A stretch of DNA of 64,000 nt. It comes from Brevundimonas sp. 357. GTDB taxonomy: Bacteria > Pseudomonadota > Alphaproteobacteria > Caulobacterales > Caulobacteraceae. The stretch covers positions 1-64,000 of the forward strand of contig NZ_RHWX01000015.1 of the NCBI RefSeq assembly GCF_003938605.1, read 5' to 3'. Positions within the stretch are counted from its first letter, which is position 1. Each line of letters opens with the position of its first letter. A program made the position numbers and the translations under genes. Under the pieces are notes generated by a model, which saw nothing but the letters and a program-made list of their open reading frames with translations, made no database searches and was not told the DNA's origin. Below, one piece after another: positions 25,696 through 35,576 of this stretch.

Positions 25696-28600
25696 ATGTT
25701 CAAAGCGATCATCGAGGCGTCCGTCCGCTTCCGCTGGTTCATCGTTCTGGCCACGACCCTGGTCGCGGCCTGGGGCCTGTTCCAGCTGACCAAGCTGCCG
25801 ATCGACGCCGTGCCGGACATCACCAACCGCCAGGTGCAGATCAACACCGTGGCCCCGGCCCTGGCCCCCGAACAGATGGAGCGTCAGGTTACCTACCCGC
25901 TGGAAACAGCGATGGCGGGCATTCCGGGAATCCAGAGCACCCGCTCCCTGACCCGCAACGGTTTCAGCCAGGTGACGGTCATCTTCAGCGACGCCACCGA
26001 CATCTACTTCGCCCGCCAGCAGGTGGCCGAGCGGATGGCCCAGGCGCGCGAGAACCTGCCAGAGGGCGTCGAACCGGCCCTGTCGCCCATCACCACCGGC
26101 CTGGGCGAAGTCCTGATGTGGACGGTCGATCTCAAGCCTTTCGACGCCAAGACAGCGCGCGCAGGCCGACCCGGCTGGCAACCCGACGGCGCCTATCTGA
26201 CGCCCGAGGGCGAGCGGCTGGACACGCCCCAGACGCGCGCCACCTATCTGCGCACCGTTCAGGACTGGATCATCGCGCCCCGGATGCGGACCGCCCCCGG
26301 TCTGGCGGGCGTCGACGTCAACGGCGGCTATGTGAAGGAATACGCCGTTCGCCCCGATCCGGCGCGACTGGCCGGCTATGGCCTCAGCCTGAATGATCTG
26401 ATCCAGGCGCTGGATCGCGCTAACACCCAAGCCGGCGCGGGCTATATCCAGCGCGCGGGCGAGGCCCTGACCGTGCGCACCGACGCCCTGGCCCAGACCG
26501 TCGAGGATCTGGCCCAGGCGCCTGTGGTCAACCGCAACGGTCTGGTCGTGCGGGTCGTTGATGTGGCGACTGTCGAGATCGGCCAGGCGCCGCGTCTGGG
26601 CGGGGCTAGCCGCGACGGCCATGAGGCGGTCATCGGCACCGCCCTGATGCTGGCGGGCGAGAACAGCCGCACCGTGGCCCAGGCTTCCGCCGAACGGCTG
26701 GAGCAGATCAGCGCCAGCCTGCCGCCCGACATCGTGGCCGAGCCGGTGCTGAACCGCAGCGCCCTGGTCAACTCCACCATCAAGACGGTGGCCAAGAACC
26801 TGACCGAGGGGGCGCTGCTGGTCATCGTCGTGCTGTTCCTGCTGCTGGGGAACATCCGCGCGGCGACGATCACGGCCCTGATGATCCCGATCAGCTTCCT
26901 GTTCGCGGTCATCGGCATGAACCGCTTCGGCATCAGCGGAAACCTGATGAGCCTCGGCGCCTTGGACTTCGGTCTTCTGGTCGACGGCGCCGTGGTGGTG
27001 GTCGAGAACACCCTGCTGCGGCTGGGCCAGAAGCGCGCCGATCTGGGCCGCGCCCTGACCCGCCACGAGCGGCTGGGCGTCGCCGCCGACGCCGCGCGTC
27101 AGATGGTCAAGCCCGCCGCCTTCGGCCAGCTGATCATCCTGCTGGTCTTCACCCCCCTGCTGATGCTGGAAGGGGTCGAGGGCAAGACCTTCATCCCCAT
27201 GGGCGCCACGGTCATGCTGGCCCTGGTCGGCGCCTTCATCTTCTCCTTCACCTTCGTCCCGGCCATGACGGCCCTGCTGGTCAAGGAGCCCAAGACCGTC
27301 CACGTCGATGAGAACGGCGAGGCGGAGGAGCACGAGACCTTCCTGCTGCGCCGCGCGCGCCGCTGGATCGAACCGGCCATCCGCGCCGCCGTTGCGCATC
27401 CCAAGACGGTGCTGGCCTCGGCGTTCGGGGCCCTGCTGGTCGGCGCCCTGGCCTTCACCCTGCTGGGGCGCGAGTTCATCCCGACGCTGGACGAAGGCGA
27501 CATCGCCATGCAGGCGCTGCGCGTGCCCTCGGCCTCGCTGGAGCAGTCCCTCGCCATGCAGATGGCGCTGGAGCGGGCCATTAAGGCCCAGCCTGAGGTG
27601 AAGACCGTCTTTTCGCGCACCGGCACGGCCGAGGCGGCGGTGGACCCCATGCCGCCGAACATCTCAGACGCCGTCATCGTGCTGAAAAAACGCAAGGAAT
27701 GGCCCGATCCGCGCCTGCCGAAGGAAGAGCTGATCGCCCGTATCGAGAAGGCCGCGTCGACCCAGTTGGGCAACGCCTTCGAGTTCAGCCAGCCGATCGA
27801 ACTGCGCTTCAACGAACTGATCTCGGGGGTCCGCACCGATCTGGCGGTCATGGTCTATGGCGACGACTTCGCCAAGCTCCAGGCGACGGCGGATCAGGTG
27901 GCCAACGCCCTGCGCGACACGCCCGGCTCGGCCGACGTGCGGGTAGAGCAGGCGTCCGGCCTGCCGACCCTGACGGTCAGCGTCGACCGCTTCGCCGCCG
28001 CCAACTACGGCCTGTCGGCGGCGGATGTGTCCGAGGCTGTCTCAGCCGCCATCGGCGGCGCCGAGGCGGGTCAGATCTTCGAGGGCGACCGCCGCTTCGA
28101 CGTGGTGGTCCGCCTGTCGGACGCGGAGCGTAATGATCCCGCCGCCCTGAACGCCCTGCCCGTCACCACGGCGAGCGGCGTGACCATCCCCCTGTCTTCG
28201 GTCGCCCGCATTCAGGTGAAGGAGGGCCAGAACCAGATCAGCCGCAACGACGGCAGCCGCCGCATGGTGGTTCAGGCCAACGTGCGCGGCCGCGATCTGG
28301 GCGGCTTCGTCGCCGACGCCCAGAAGCAGGTGGACCAGCAGGTCCAACTGCCCGCGGGCTATTCGCTCAAATGGGGCGGGCAGTTCGAGAACCTGAAGCG
28401 GGCCGAGCAGCGGCTGGGCCTGGTCATCCCCGTGGTCTTCGTCCTGATCGGCATCCTGCTGTTCATGGCGTTGGGCTCCTTCGCGGAGGCGGGGCTGGTG
28501 TTCGCCTGCGTGCCGTTGGCCCTGGTCGGTGGGGCGCTGTCGCTGTTGCTGAGGGGGATGCCCTTCTCGGTCTCGGCGGCGGTCGGCTTCATCGCCGTGT

Positions 28601-28917
28601 CGGGCGTGGCGACCCTGAACGGTCTGGTGCTGATGCAGGCCATCCGCGAGCGGTTGCAGGCGGGGCAGACGCCGCGTGACGCGGCCTTGCTCGGCGCCTT
28701 CAGCCGTCTGAGGGCGGTGCTGACCACGGCTCTGGTCGCCATCGTCGGCTTCATCCCCATGGCCATCGCCACCGGGGCCGGGGCCGAGGTGCAGAAACCC
28801 TTGGCCACCGTGGTCATCGGCGGCCTGTTGACGGCGACCGCCCTGACGTTGCTGGTGTTGCCGACCTTCGCGGCCAAGGCCGTCAAACACCGCAAGGCGG
28901 AAGGCGTGGAAGAATGA
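25696..28917 (+). CDS. czcA: Heavy-metal RND permease, CzcA family (HME)
   Basis: A 1073-residue RND pump. It begins with IIEASVRFRWFIVLATTLVAAWG and IDAVPDITNRQVQIN, typical of CzcA. TM4 holds LGALDFGLLVDGAVVVVENTLLR; this DFG-VDGAVVVEN signature marks the divalent-cation branch (Zn, Co, Cd, Ni) and differs from the Cu/Ag branch and from drug pumps. The full length and both large periplasmic loops are present. GGGAGGG precedes the start. It pumps metal ions out through CzcC using proton influx; which metal cannot be decided here. Confidence 0.94.
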   Translation: MFKAIIEASVRFRWFIVLATTLVAAWGLFQLTKLPIDAVPDITNRQVQINTVAPALAPEQMERQVTYPLETAMAGIPGIQSTRSLTRNGFSQVTVIFSDATDIYFARQQVAERMAQARENLPEGVEPALSPITTGLGEVLMWTVDLKPFDAKTARAGRPGWQPDGAYLTPEGERLDTPQTRATYLRTVQDWIIAPRMRTAPGLAGVDVNGGYVKEYAVRPDPARLAGYGLSLNDLIQALDRANTQAGAGYIQRAGEALTVRTDALAQTVEDLAQAPVVNRNGLVVRVVDVATVEIGQAPRLGGASRDGHEAVIGTALMLAGENSRTVAQASAERLEQISASLPPDIVAEPVLNRSALVNSTIKTVAKNLTEGALLVIVVLFLLLGNIRAATITALMIPISFLFAVIGMNRFGISGNLMSLGALDFGLLVDGAVVVVENTLLRLGQKRADLGRALTRHERLGVAADAARQMVKPAAFGQLIILLVFTPLLMLEGVEGKTFIPMGATVMLALVGAFIFSFTFVPAMTALLVKEPKTVHVDENGEAEEHETFLLRRARRWIEPAIRAAVAHPKTVLASAFGALLVGALAFTLLGREFIPTLDEGDIAMQALRVPSASLEQSLAMQMALERAIKAQPEVKTVFSRTGTAEAAVDPMPPNISDAVIVLKKRKEWPDPRLPKEELIARIEKAASTQLGNAFEFSQPIELRFNELISGVRTDLAVMVYGDDFAKLQATADQVANALRDTPGSADVRVEQASGLPTLTVSVDRFAAANYGLSAADVSEAVSAAIGGAEAGQIFEGDRRFDVVVRLSDAERNDPAALNALPVTTASGVTIPLSSVARIQVKEGQNQISRNDGSRRMVVQANVRGRDLGGFVADAQKQVDQQVQLPAGYSLKWGGQFENLKRAEQRLGLVIPVVFVLIGILLFMALGSFAEAGLVFACVPLALVGGALSLLLRGMPFSVSAAVGFIAVSGVATLNGLVLMQAIRERLQAGQTPRDAALLGAFSRLRAVLTTALVAIVGFIPMAIATGAGAEVQKPLATVVIGGLLTATALTLLVLPTFAAKAVKHRKAEGVEE

Positions 28918-29522
28918 GCGGATCGCATCATGGAGAGGGGCTTCAGCGCCGCACCCTGCTGATCGTGCTGGTGTTGAACGCCCTACTGTTCGTCGTGCTC
29001 GGACTCGGCGGCCTGTTCGCCGAGTCCAGCGCCCTGCTGGCCAACGCCGCCGACAACGGCTCGGACGCCATCGTCTATCTGATCAGCTTCCTGGCGGTCG
29101 GGCGGGCGATGGCGTGGAAGCGCGGCGCCGCCCGGCTGTCGGGGATCATGCTGCTCATCTTCGCGGCCGGGGTGCTGGTCGACGTCGGGCGGCGCTGGAT
29201 CGTCGGGACCGAGCCGGTCGGCTGGACCATGATGGGCCTGGCCGTCATCGCGGCGGTGGTGAACCTGATCTGCCTGATGCTGATCCGGCGTCAGGGCAGC
29301 GACGACGTCAACATGCGCGCGGCCGAGACCTTCAGCTTCAACGACTTCGCTTCGAACGGCGGCATCCTGGTCGCCGGGGGTCTGGTCATGGCGCTGAACC
29401 AGGCGTGGCCGGACCTGGTGGTCGGGCTGATCGTGGCGGCCATCGCGGTGAAGGGCGGGATCGACATCCTGCGCGACGCCGCCGCCGAGGACGTGTCCGA
29501 ACCGTTGGAAGATACGCCGTAG
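28914..29522 (+). CDS. Small CDF-like cation transporter
   Basis: A 202-residue membrane protein with six predicted helices and a short His-containing start (MSGSHHGEG). TM2 has LLANAADNGSDAIVYLISF, with the D-x3-D pattern of cation diffusion facilitators. TM5 has FSFNDFASNGGILVAG, where the usual HxxxD metal site is replaced by NDxxSN, as in a short CDF subfamily found in Czc operons. The cytoplasmic C-terminal domain of full CDF proteins is absent. It overlaps czcA by 4 bases and should help export the same metals. Confidence 0.8.
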   Translation: MSGSHHGEGLQRRTLLIVLVLNALLFVVLGLGGLFAESSALLANAADNGSDAIVYLISFLAVGRAMAWKRGAARLSGIMLLIFAAGVLVDVGRRWIVGTEPVGWTMMGLAVIAAVVNLICLMLIRRQGSDDVNMRAAETFSFNDFASNGGILVAGGLVMALNQAWPDLVVGLIVAAIAVKGGIDILRDAAAEDVSEPLEDTP

Positions 29523-29636
29523 GGCGAGTGAATTTCGCGCATCCGCCGTCGCAGCTTCATTGGGCCGTGACGGCGGCGTCGCGCCCGCGACATTCAGCGT
29601 CTTTAGGTCTGCCCTGCTTTCTCAGGGGGTAAGACC

Positions 29637-32195
29637 ATGAAGCCGATCAGCCTCAAGCGTGGATTTTTGGCGGGCGTCGCCGTCGCGGGCCTGATGGCGG
29701 CGGGCGCCGCCCATGCCCAGAGCGTTTCGTCGGGCGAGACGACGACCGCCGTGGACGACATCGTGGTGACAGCCCAGCTGCGCGCCCAGGATCCGATCGA
29801 GGTGCCCTTCGCCCTGACGGCCTACAGCGGCGACTTCCTGGAAAACCTGGGCGTGCAGGAGTTCGACCAGCTGTCGGCCTTCGTGCCGGGCTTCCTGGTG
29901 CAGAACCAATCGCCGAACAATCCGGGCTTCGTGATGCGCGGCATCACCTCGGACTCGGGCGCCGCCACCGCCGAGCCGCGCGTGTCGGTGTTCCAGGACG
30001 GGGTGTCGATCTCCAAGTCGCGCGGCTCCTATGTCGAACTGTTCGACATGGAGCGGGTCGAGGTGGCCAAGGGGCCGCAGTCGACCCTCTATGGCCGCGG
30101 CGCCCTGATCGGCGCGGTCAATCTGGTGCAGAACCGCGCCCGTCCGGGCCAGTTCGACGCCGGCGCCCGCATCGAGGCGGGCGATCTGGACTATCGTGCG
30201 GTCGAGGGTTTCGTGAACGCGCCCGTCGGCGAGACCGGCGCCCTGCGCCTGGCGGCGCGGATGAAGACGCGCGGCGGCACGGTCGAGAACCTGCTGGGCG
30301 GCGAGGACTATAATTCGATCGAGACCAAGGCGCTGCGCCTGTCGGGCGCCTGGGCGCCGACCGACAATCTGCGCGCCGATCTGATCGCCAACTATCAGAC
30401 GGATTCGGCCAGCGGGACTTCGTTCAAGTCGATCGCCTATGATCCGTTCGACCCGAGGACGGGCGCCTCCCTGGGCGGGCGTGCGCCGTGGGACGGCGCG
30501 GCCTTGACGCCTGGAGCCGATTTCGACGGCGGCGTCGGCCTGGGTCTGGATCGCGAGGTCTGGGGCGTGACGGGCCTGGTGAAGTGGGATCTGTCGCCGT
30601 CGCTGACGCTGAACTCGACCACGGCCTATCGCCAGTTCGACTCGACCGAGGTGTTCGATCCGGACGGCACGTCGCTGCCGCTGCTGACGGCGGCCGAGCA
30701 CGCCTATGGCGAGCAGTGGAGCCAGGAGTTCCGCCTGAACTTTGACAACGGCGGCCGCTTCTCTGGCTTCGTCGGCGCGGGCTATTTCAGCGAGGAAGGC
30801 TTCCAGCGGATGCCGACCCAGTTTGATGAGCGCCTGGCCCTGCTGCAACTGGCGACGCCGCTGGGCGATCAGCGGCTGAAGATGTTCTACGCCGCGCCGA
30901 CGCCGTTGCTGATGGGCGGCATCCTGCAGTCCATGCTGCCCGCCGCAGCGCATCCGCTGATCCCCGGCATCGTCGGCAATCTGAAGCCCGCCCATATCGA
31001 GACGGCGACCAACCGGGCCGACCTGACCTCCTATGACCTGTTCGGCGACCTGACCTTCAAGGCGACCGATCGTCTGGAGTTCTCGGGCGGGGTGCGCTGG
31101 ACGCGCGACGACAAGACGACGGGCTATTCCGCGGCGGTGCTGAACGGCCGCTCCATCGCCGGCGGCCTGGTGGCGGTGCAGACGCTCGGCGTGCAGGCGC
31201 AACGCCTGGCCCAGGCCGGCGATCTGGCCGGCGCCCAGCGGCTGCAGCAGCAGATCACGGCCATCCTGACGGGCCTGGCCACGCCGGGCGCGGCCAATCT
31301 GCCCGTGGCTTCGGGCCTGCCGCTGTTCGGCGTCACCGCCCAGCCGACCGCCAATAACGGCGACCTGATCCAGGCGGATCACGAGGACGACGGCTTCACC
31401 TGGCGTCTGACGGCGCGCTACGCCCTGTCGGACGACGCCAGCCTGTACGCCAACTATGCGCGCGGCCGTCGCCCCGAGGTGCTGGAAGTGCGCGGCCCGT
31501 CCGTTCCGCTGGGCGCCCCGACCTTCGAGGTGATCCCCGCCGAAACCGTCGACAGCTTCGAGGTCGGCTACAAGACGGCGCTGATGGATCGCCGCCTGCG
31601 GCTGGACGGGGCGGTGTTCCACTACGCCTACGACAACTTCCAGACGACCGAGCAGGACGGCGCCCGCTTCGTCACCGTCAATGCGGGCAAGGCCAACGCC
31701 TATGGGTTTGAGGGCCAGGTCGCCTTCGCGGCGACGTCGACCTTCGATCTGTTCGGCACCTACGGCTACAACCACTCGCGCTTTGACGGGGGCGCGCGCG
31801 ACGGCAACCGCTTCCGCCTGTCGCCGGACCACATGGCCTCGATCGGCGCGACGTGGCGTCTGCCGGTCGAGACCGGGACCATCGAGGTCCAGCCGACCTA
31901 CACCTGGCAGTCCAAGGTCTTCTTCGATGACGACAACGACCGCCCGGAGCTGCAGACCGGCAACTTCGTCGCCGACACGGTGCAGGACGAATATCAGGAC
32001 GGTTACGGCCTGCTGAACCTGCGGGTGCGCTACGCCCCGTCGTCGGGGAACTGGGGCGTCGAGGCCTTCGGCGACAACCTCCTGGACGAGGAATACATCA
32101 AGGACGCGGGCAACACCGGCGATGCGCTGGGCCTGCCGACCTTCATCGCCGGACGGGGCGCCAGCTACGGCGTCGCCTTCACCCTGCGCTACTGA
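29637..32195 (+). CDS. TonB-dependent outer-membrane receptor
   Basis: An 852-residue receptor: signal peptide (ending GAAHAQ), a TonB box-like segment (DDIVVTAQ), plug domain (from RAQDPIEVPFALTAYSGDFLENLG to FVMRGITSDSG and ERVEVAKGPQSTLYGRGALIGAVNLV) and a 22-strand barrel that ends with YGVAFTLRY. GGGGG lies 10 bases before the ATG. It is followed 11 bases later by a PhoD phosphatase, so it probably imports a phosphorus-containing or phosphate-ester ligand. This link is by context; the receptor itself does not show its substrate. Confidence 0.9.
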   Translation: MKPISLKRGFLAGVAVAGLMAAGAAHAQSVSSGETTTAVDDIVVTAQLRAQDPIEVPFALTAYSGDFLENLGVQEFDQLSAFVPGFLVQNQSPNNPGFVMRGITSDSGAATAEPRVSVFQDGVSISKSRGSYVELFDMERVEVAKGPQSTLYGRGALIGAVNLVQNRARPGQFDAGARIEAGDLDYRAVEGFVNAPVGETGALRLAARMKTRGGTVENLLGGEDYNSIETKALRLSGAWAPTDNLRADLIANYQTDSASGTSFKSIAYDPFDPRTGASLGGRAPWDGAALTPGADFDGGVGLGLDREVWGVTGLVKWDLSPSLTLNSTTAYRQFDSTEVFDPDGTSLPLLTAAEHAYGEQWSQEFRLNFDNGGRFSGFVGAGYFSEEGFQRMPTQFDERLALLQLATPLGDQRLKMFYAAPTPLLMGGILQSMLPAAAHPLIPGIVGNLKPAHIETATNRADLTSYDLFGDLTFKATDRLEFSGGVRWTRDDKTTGYSAAVLNGRSIAGGLVAVQTLGVQAQRLAQAGDLAGAQRLQQQITAILTGLATPGAANLPVASGLPLFGVTAQPTANNGDLIQADHEDDGFTWRLTARYALSDDASLYANYARGRRPEVLEVRGPSVPLGAPTFEVIPAETVDSFEVGYKTALMDRRLRLDGAVFHYAYDNFQTTEQDGARFVTVNAGKANAYGFEGQVAFAATSTFDLFGTYGYNHSRFDGGARDGNRFRLSPDHMASIGATWRLPVETGTIEVQPTYTWQSKVFFDDDNDRPELQTGNFVADTVQDEYQDGYGLLNLRVRYAPSSGNWGVEAFGDNLLDEEYIKDAGNTGDALGLPTFIAGRGASYGVAFTLRY

Positions 32196-32206
32196 GGAAC
32201 AGAGCC

Positions 32207-33886
32207 ATGACCATGAACCGTCGCGGCCTTCTGGGCCTGTTCGGCGCGGGCGCGGCGGCGGGCTGCGCCACGGTTCCGACGGGCGAAGGCGTCGCTGTCG
32301 CCTTCGCCCACGGCGTGGCCTCGGGCGATCCGGCGACCGACCGGGTGATCCTGTGGACGCGCGTCACCCCGGCGGACGGCCAGGCCGGGCCGGTCTCGGG
32401 CGCCTGGCGCGTGCTGGACGGGCAGGGCGAACGGGTCGTCGCTTCGGGCCGGTTCGAGACGGGGCCTGAGCGCGATTATACGGTCAAGGTCGACGCGGCG
32501 GGCCTGCGCCCCGACCGCGACTATCGTTACGACTTCGCCGTGGGCGAGACGCGCTCGCCTGCGGGCCGCACCCGCACCCTGGCGGCGGAGGGCGCGGCGC
32601 CGGTCAATCTGGCGGTGGTGTCGTGCCAGCTGCACCCCGGCGGCCTGTTCAACGCCTATGAGGCGATCGCCGCCCTGCCGACCCTCGACGCCGTGGTCCA
32701 CCTGGGCGACTACATCTACGAATACGGGGCGGATTCCGACGCCTATGGCATGGCGACGGGGCCGAAGCTGGGCCGCGTGCCCGAGCCGGCGCACGAGATC
32801 GTCTCCCTGGCCGACTATCGGCTGCGCCACGCCCAGTACAAGCGCGACGCCGACCTTCAGGCCGCCCACGCCCGCGCGCCCTTCATCTGCGTCTGGGACG
32901 ACCACGAGACGGCCAACGACGCCTGGCTGCACGGCGCCGAGAACCACCAGCCCGAGACCGAAGGCGACTTCGCTCTGCGCAAGGCGGCGGCGCTGAAGGC
33001 CTATTATGAGTGGATGCCGATCCGCGAAGCCGCGCCCGGCGCGCTGAAGGAGGCGATTCACCGCAGCTTCCACTTCGGCGATCTGGCCAGCCTGCTGATG
33101 GTCGAGACCCGCCTGACCGGCCGCACCGAACCGCTGGCCTATGACAAGGATCTGACCGCCAAGGACGGGCCGGACGGCGAGCCGGTGCTGGACCTGGACG
33201 CCTTCCGCGCCAAGCTGAACGACCCCGCCCGCGATCTGATGGGACCGCAACAGCGCGACTGGCTGAAGCGCGAACTGATCGCCTCCAAGGCCAAGGGCCG
33301 TCCGTGGCAGGTGCTGGGCAATCAGGTCGTCATGGCGCGCGTGGCCGGTCCCGACGTGTCGCGCACCCTGACCGAGGCTCAGGTTCAGGGGCTGATGGCC
33401 CAGATCCCCGAAGCCTATCGCGACCAGTTCGAACAGGCCCTGTTCCTGTTCAAGATGGGCCTGCCGTTCAACCTCGACGCCTGGGACGGCTATCCGGCCG
33501 GTCGCGAGCGGCTCTACGCCGCCTTCGCGGAGGCGGGGGTGCAGCCCATCGTCCTGGCGGGCGACAGCCACGCCTTCTGGGTCAATGAGCTGAAGGACGC
33601 GAGCGGCGCGCGCCGGGCGGTCGAGTTCGGGACCAGCGCAGTCTCCAGCCCCTCGATCGGCGACGCCGTCGGCGGCTTCTCCCTGGGCGCGGCGCTGATG
33701 CAGGCCAATGACGAAGTGCGCTTCTGCGACCAGTCGGCCAAGGGCTTCATCCTGCTGACCCTGACCGAGGATCGGGCCGAGGCGGCCCTGATGCAGGTCT
33801 CGACCATCTTCGCCAAGCCGTTCGAGGTCACGACATTGAAGCGGGTTGGCGTGAACCGCGCCGATGGAGCGATCACGGGCGTCTGA
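32207..33886 (+). CDS. phoD: PhoD-family alkaline phosphatase/phosphodiesterase
   Basis: A 559-residue exported metallophosphatase. The N-terminus combines a Tat-like RRGLLGLF with a lipobox (AAAGCA), so it may be a Tat-exported lipoprotein. The PhoD_N domain opens with FAHGVASGDPATDRVILWTRV. The catalytic domain has VVSCQLHPGG, VVHLGDYIYEYG, CVWDDHETAND and IVLAGDSHAFWVNEL, the metal-binding residues (Cys, Asp, Asn, His) of PhoD enzymes. It hydrolyses phosphate mono- and diesters outside the cytoplasm and is co-transcribed with the TonB receptor. A second possible ATG is at 32213. Confidence 0.9.
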   Translation: MTMNRRGLLGLFGAGAAAGCATVPTGEGVAVAFAHGVASGDPATDRVILWTRVTPADGQAGPVSGAWRVLDGQGERVVASGRFETGPERDYTVKVDAAGLRPDRDYRYDFAVGETRSPAGRTRTLAAEGAAPVNLAVVSCQLHPGGLFNAYEAIAALPTLDAVVHLGDYIYEYGADSDAYGMATGPKLGRVPEPAHEIVSLADYRLRHAQYKRDADLQAAHARAPFICVWDDHETANDAWLHGAENHQPETEGDFALRKAAALKAYYEWMPIREAAPGALKEAIHRSFHFGDLASLLMVETRLTGRTEPLAYDKDLTAKDGPDGEPVLDLDAFRAKLNDPARDLMGPQQRDWLKRELIASKAKGRPWQVLGNQVVMARVAGPDVSRTLTEAQVQGLMAQIPEAYRDQFEQALFLFKMGLPFNLDAWDGYPAGRERLYAAFAEAGVQPIVLAGDSHAFWVNELKDASGARRAVEFGTSAVSSPSIGDAVGGFSLGAALMQANDEVRFCDQSAKGFILLTLTEDRAEAALMQVSTIFAKPFEVTTLKRVGVNRADGAITGV

Positions 33887-33912
33887 GCGCCAGCTTCTTT
33901 TCTGGCCTGGCT

Positions 33913-33943
33913 CCGGTCCGCCCCGCCGTGCGGCGCGGACCGG
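33913..33943. terminator. Bidirectional terminator between phoD and hmp
   Basis: CCGGTCCGC (33913-33921) pairs with GCGGACCGG (33935-33943) between two converging genes. Confidence 0.65.
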
Positions 33944-33952
33944 ATCACAGCC

Positions 33953-35155
33953 TCAGGCGGCGAGAATTTCGTCGGCCGGGCCGAAGAACTCATAGTGGAT
34001 GCGGTCGGCCGGGACGCCGGCGTCGCGCAGGTCCGACACCAGGGCGCGCAGGAAGGGACGCGGGCCGCACAGATAGTAGTCGGCCTCCTGGATCGGCGTC
34101 TGCTGGCTCAGCCAGGCGCCGGAGATGCGCCCCGCATGGTCATGGCCGTCGCCGTCATTGGCGGGCGCCTCATAGAAGACGGTGCTGCGCGCGCGCGGAT
34201 GGGCCGCCGTCAGGGCGCGGATGTGCGGCCCCATGGCGTGGGCCCCGGCGTCATAGGCGCCGTGGACATAGTGGACCTCGGTGTCCGCCTTCTCGGCGAC
34301 CAGGGCCTCCAGCATCGACACCATCGGCGTCAGGCCGACCCCGCCGGACAGCAGGACGACCGGGCGCGGCGGCGTCTCGGGCAGGAAGAAGTCGCCCGCC
34401 GGAGCCCCGACCTTCAGCACCATGCCGACGCGGGCGTTGTCGTGCAGCCAGCCCGAGGCCAGACCCTTGTCCTCGCGCTTGACCGAGATGCGATAGGTCA
34501 CGTCGTTCGGAGCGCAGGAGATGGAGTAGTTGCGCTTGATCGGCGGATGGCCGGGGACATCGAACCAGAAGGTCAGATACTGGCCGGGCCGATGACGCAG
34601 AACCGGGCCGCCGTCCTTGGGCTTGAGCACGAAGGAGGTGATGACCGAGCTTTCGGGCCGCACCTCGACCACCTCGAAGGCGCGCCAGCCGTTCCAGCCG
34701 CCGTGGGCCGCCGCCAGGTCTTCATAGATGGCCGCCTCGCGGGTGATCAGGATGTTGGCCAGGAACCAGTAGGCCTCGCCCCAGGCGGTCATGATCTCCT
34801 CGGTCGCGGCCTCGCCCAGCACATGGGCGATGGCGCCCAGCAGGGCGTTTCCGACGTGCGGATAGTGTTCGGGCAGGATCTGCAGGCCGACGTGCTTCTG
34901 GGCGATGCGCTCGACCGCGGCCGCCAGGGCGCCCAGGTTATCGATGTTGGCGGCGTAGGCCAGGATGGCGCTGGTCAGGGCGCGCGGTTGCGATCCGGCG
35001 TCGCCGTGGTGCGACTGGTTGAACAGGTCGCGGATCTCGGGGTTCTGGAACATCCGCGAATACATCTCGCGGACGATGTCGAGGCCGTGGGCCTCGAGCG
35101 CGGGAACAGTGGCTTTGACAAGCGCGATCGTGCGCTCGCTGAGGGCTTGAGCCAT
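33953..35155 (-). CDS. hmp: Flavohemoglobin, nitric oxide dioxygenase
   Basis: A 400-residue fusion. The globin domain (residues 1-140) has the proximal His88 in AQKHVGLQI and the distal Tyr32 in REMYSRMF. The FAD domain has RNYSISCAPN, and the NAD(P)H domain has VVLLSGGVGLTPMVSMLEAL and YYLCGPRPFL. It converts NO and O2 to nitrate using NADPH. TAGGAG precedes the ATG. The gene follows a DUF1971 gene in an operon behind a near-perfect NsrR box, which fits its role in NO defence. Confidence 0.95.
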   Translation of the reverse strand: MAQALSERTIALVKATVPALEAHGLDIVREMYSRMFQNPEIRDLFNQSHHGDAGSQPRALTSAILAYAANIDNLGALAAAVERIAQKHVGLQILPEHYPHVGNALLGAIAHVLGEAATEEIMTAWGEAYWFLANILITREAAIYEDLAAAHGGWNGWRAFEVVEVRPESSVITSFVLKPKDGGPVLRHRPGQYLTFWFDVPGHPPIKRNYSISCAPNDVTYRISVKREDKGLASGWLHDNARVGMVLKVGAPAGDFFLPETPPRPVVLLSGGVGLTPMVSMLEALVAEKADTEVHYVHGAYDAGAHAMGPHIRALTAAHPRARSTVFYEAPANDGDGHDHAGRISGAWLSQQTPIQEADYYLCGPRPFLRALVSDLRDAGVPADRIHYEFFGPADEILAA

Positions 35156-35209
35156 CAGGAAACTCCTAGGCGTTGCGATGTGGAAGGGGAGGAAGGAGAA
35201 GGCTGCGCC

Positions 35210-35530
35210 CTAGCCGTCGGGCGGCCGGTCGTAGAAGTCGACGCGCGTCTTCATCGGCCCCAGAGGCTCGACGAAATGAACCTGCTGCGGTCCGATGCGG
35301 CCCGGCGTTCCGGGCTTCAGGACGGTGGACATGTGCGGGTCGCTATAGGTCAGGCGAACCTCGCCCTCCAGCACCTGAATCAGGCCCCAGGTTCCGGCCT
35401 TGAGGCTGTGTTCGGACCGCAGGGCGGGGGGCAGGGTGGCGGCGTCGAACACAGGTGTGGAGCGATAGGGCGCGGGCGGCGAAGCGCCGCCCGTCGGCTG
35501 TGGTTGCTGGCTATGCGAGCGGCCGTTCAT
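35210..35530 (-). CDS. DUF1971 cupin-like protein, NO/tellurite-stress associated
   Basis: A 106-residue small cupin with the DUF1971 pattern: LRSEHSLKAGTWGLIQVLEGEVRLTY and PGTPGRIGPQQVHFVEPLGPMKTRVDFY. Similar domains occur at the N-terminus of some TehB proteins and as separate genes next to NO-detoxification genes. I start it at the ATG at 35530 after GAAGG. An in-frame ATG at 35563 would place the start inside the NsrR operator. It is the first gene of the operon with hmp, so it is probably NO-induced. Biochemical role unknown. Confidence 0.75.
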   Translation of the reverse strand: MNGRSHSQQPQPTGGASPPAPYRSTPVFDAATLPPALRSEHSLKAGTWGLIQVLEGEVRLTYSDPHMSTVLKPGTPGRIGPQQVHFVEPLGPMKTRVDFYDRPPDG

Positions 35531-35545
35531 CGCCTTCGCTCCATT

Positions 35546-35564
35546 GATGCATTGATAATGCATC
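35546..35564 (-). promoter_or_regulatory. NsrR operator for the DUF1971-hmp operon
   Basis: GATGCATTGATAATGCATC is a 7-5-7 perfect dyad matching the known NsrR consensus GATGYATTTNAAATRYATC except in the centre. It lies 15 bases before the DUF1971 start codon, where bound NsrR would block transcription. NO-damaged NsrR would release it. Confidence 0.85.
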
Positions 35565-35576
35565 TATAGCTCGCGT

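Noticed and set aside
24523..27399. Long minus-strand open frame of 958 codons
   Set aside because: Antisense to czcB/czcA; open only because of the extreme GC content at third positions.
29622..31832. Long minus-strand open frame of 736 codons
   Set aside because: Antisense to the TonB receptor gene, with no recognisable domain.
35531..35563. Upstream ATG for the DUF1971 gene
   Set aside because: It would place the start inside the NsrR operator and has no ribosome site; the ATG at 35530 has one.
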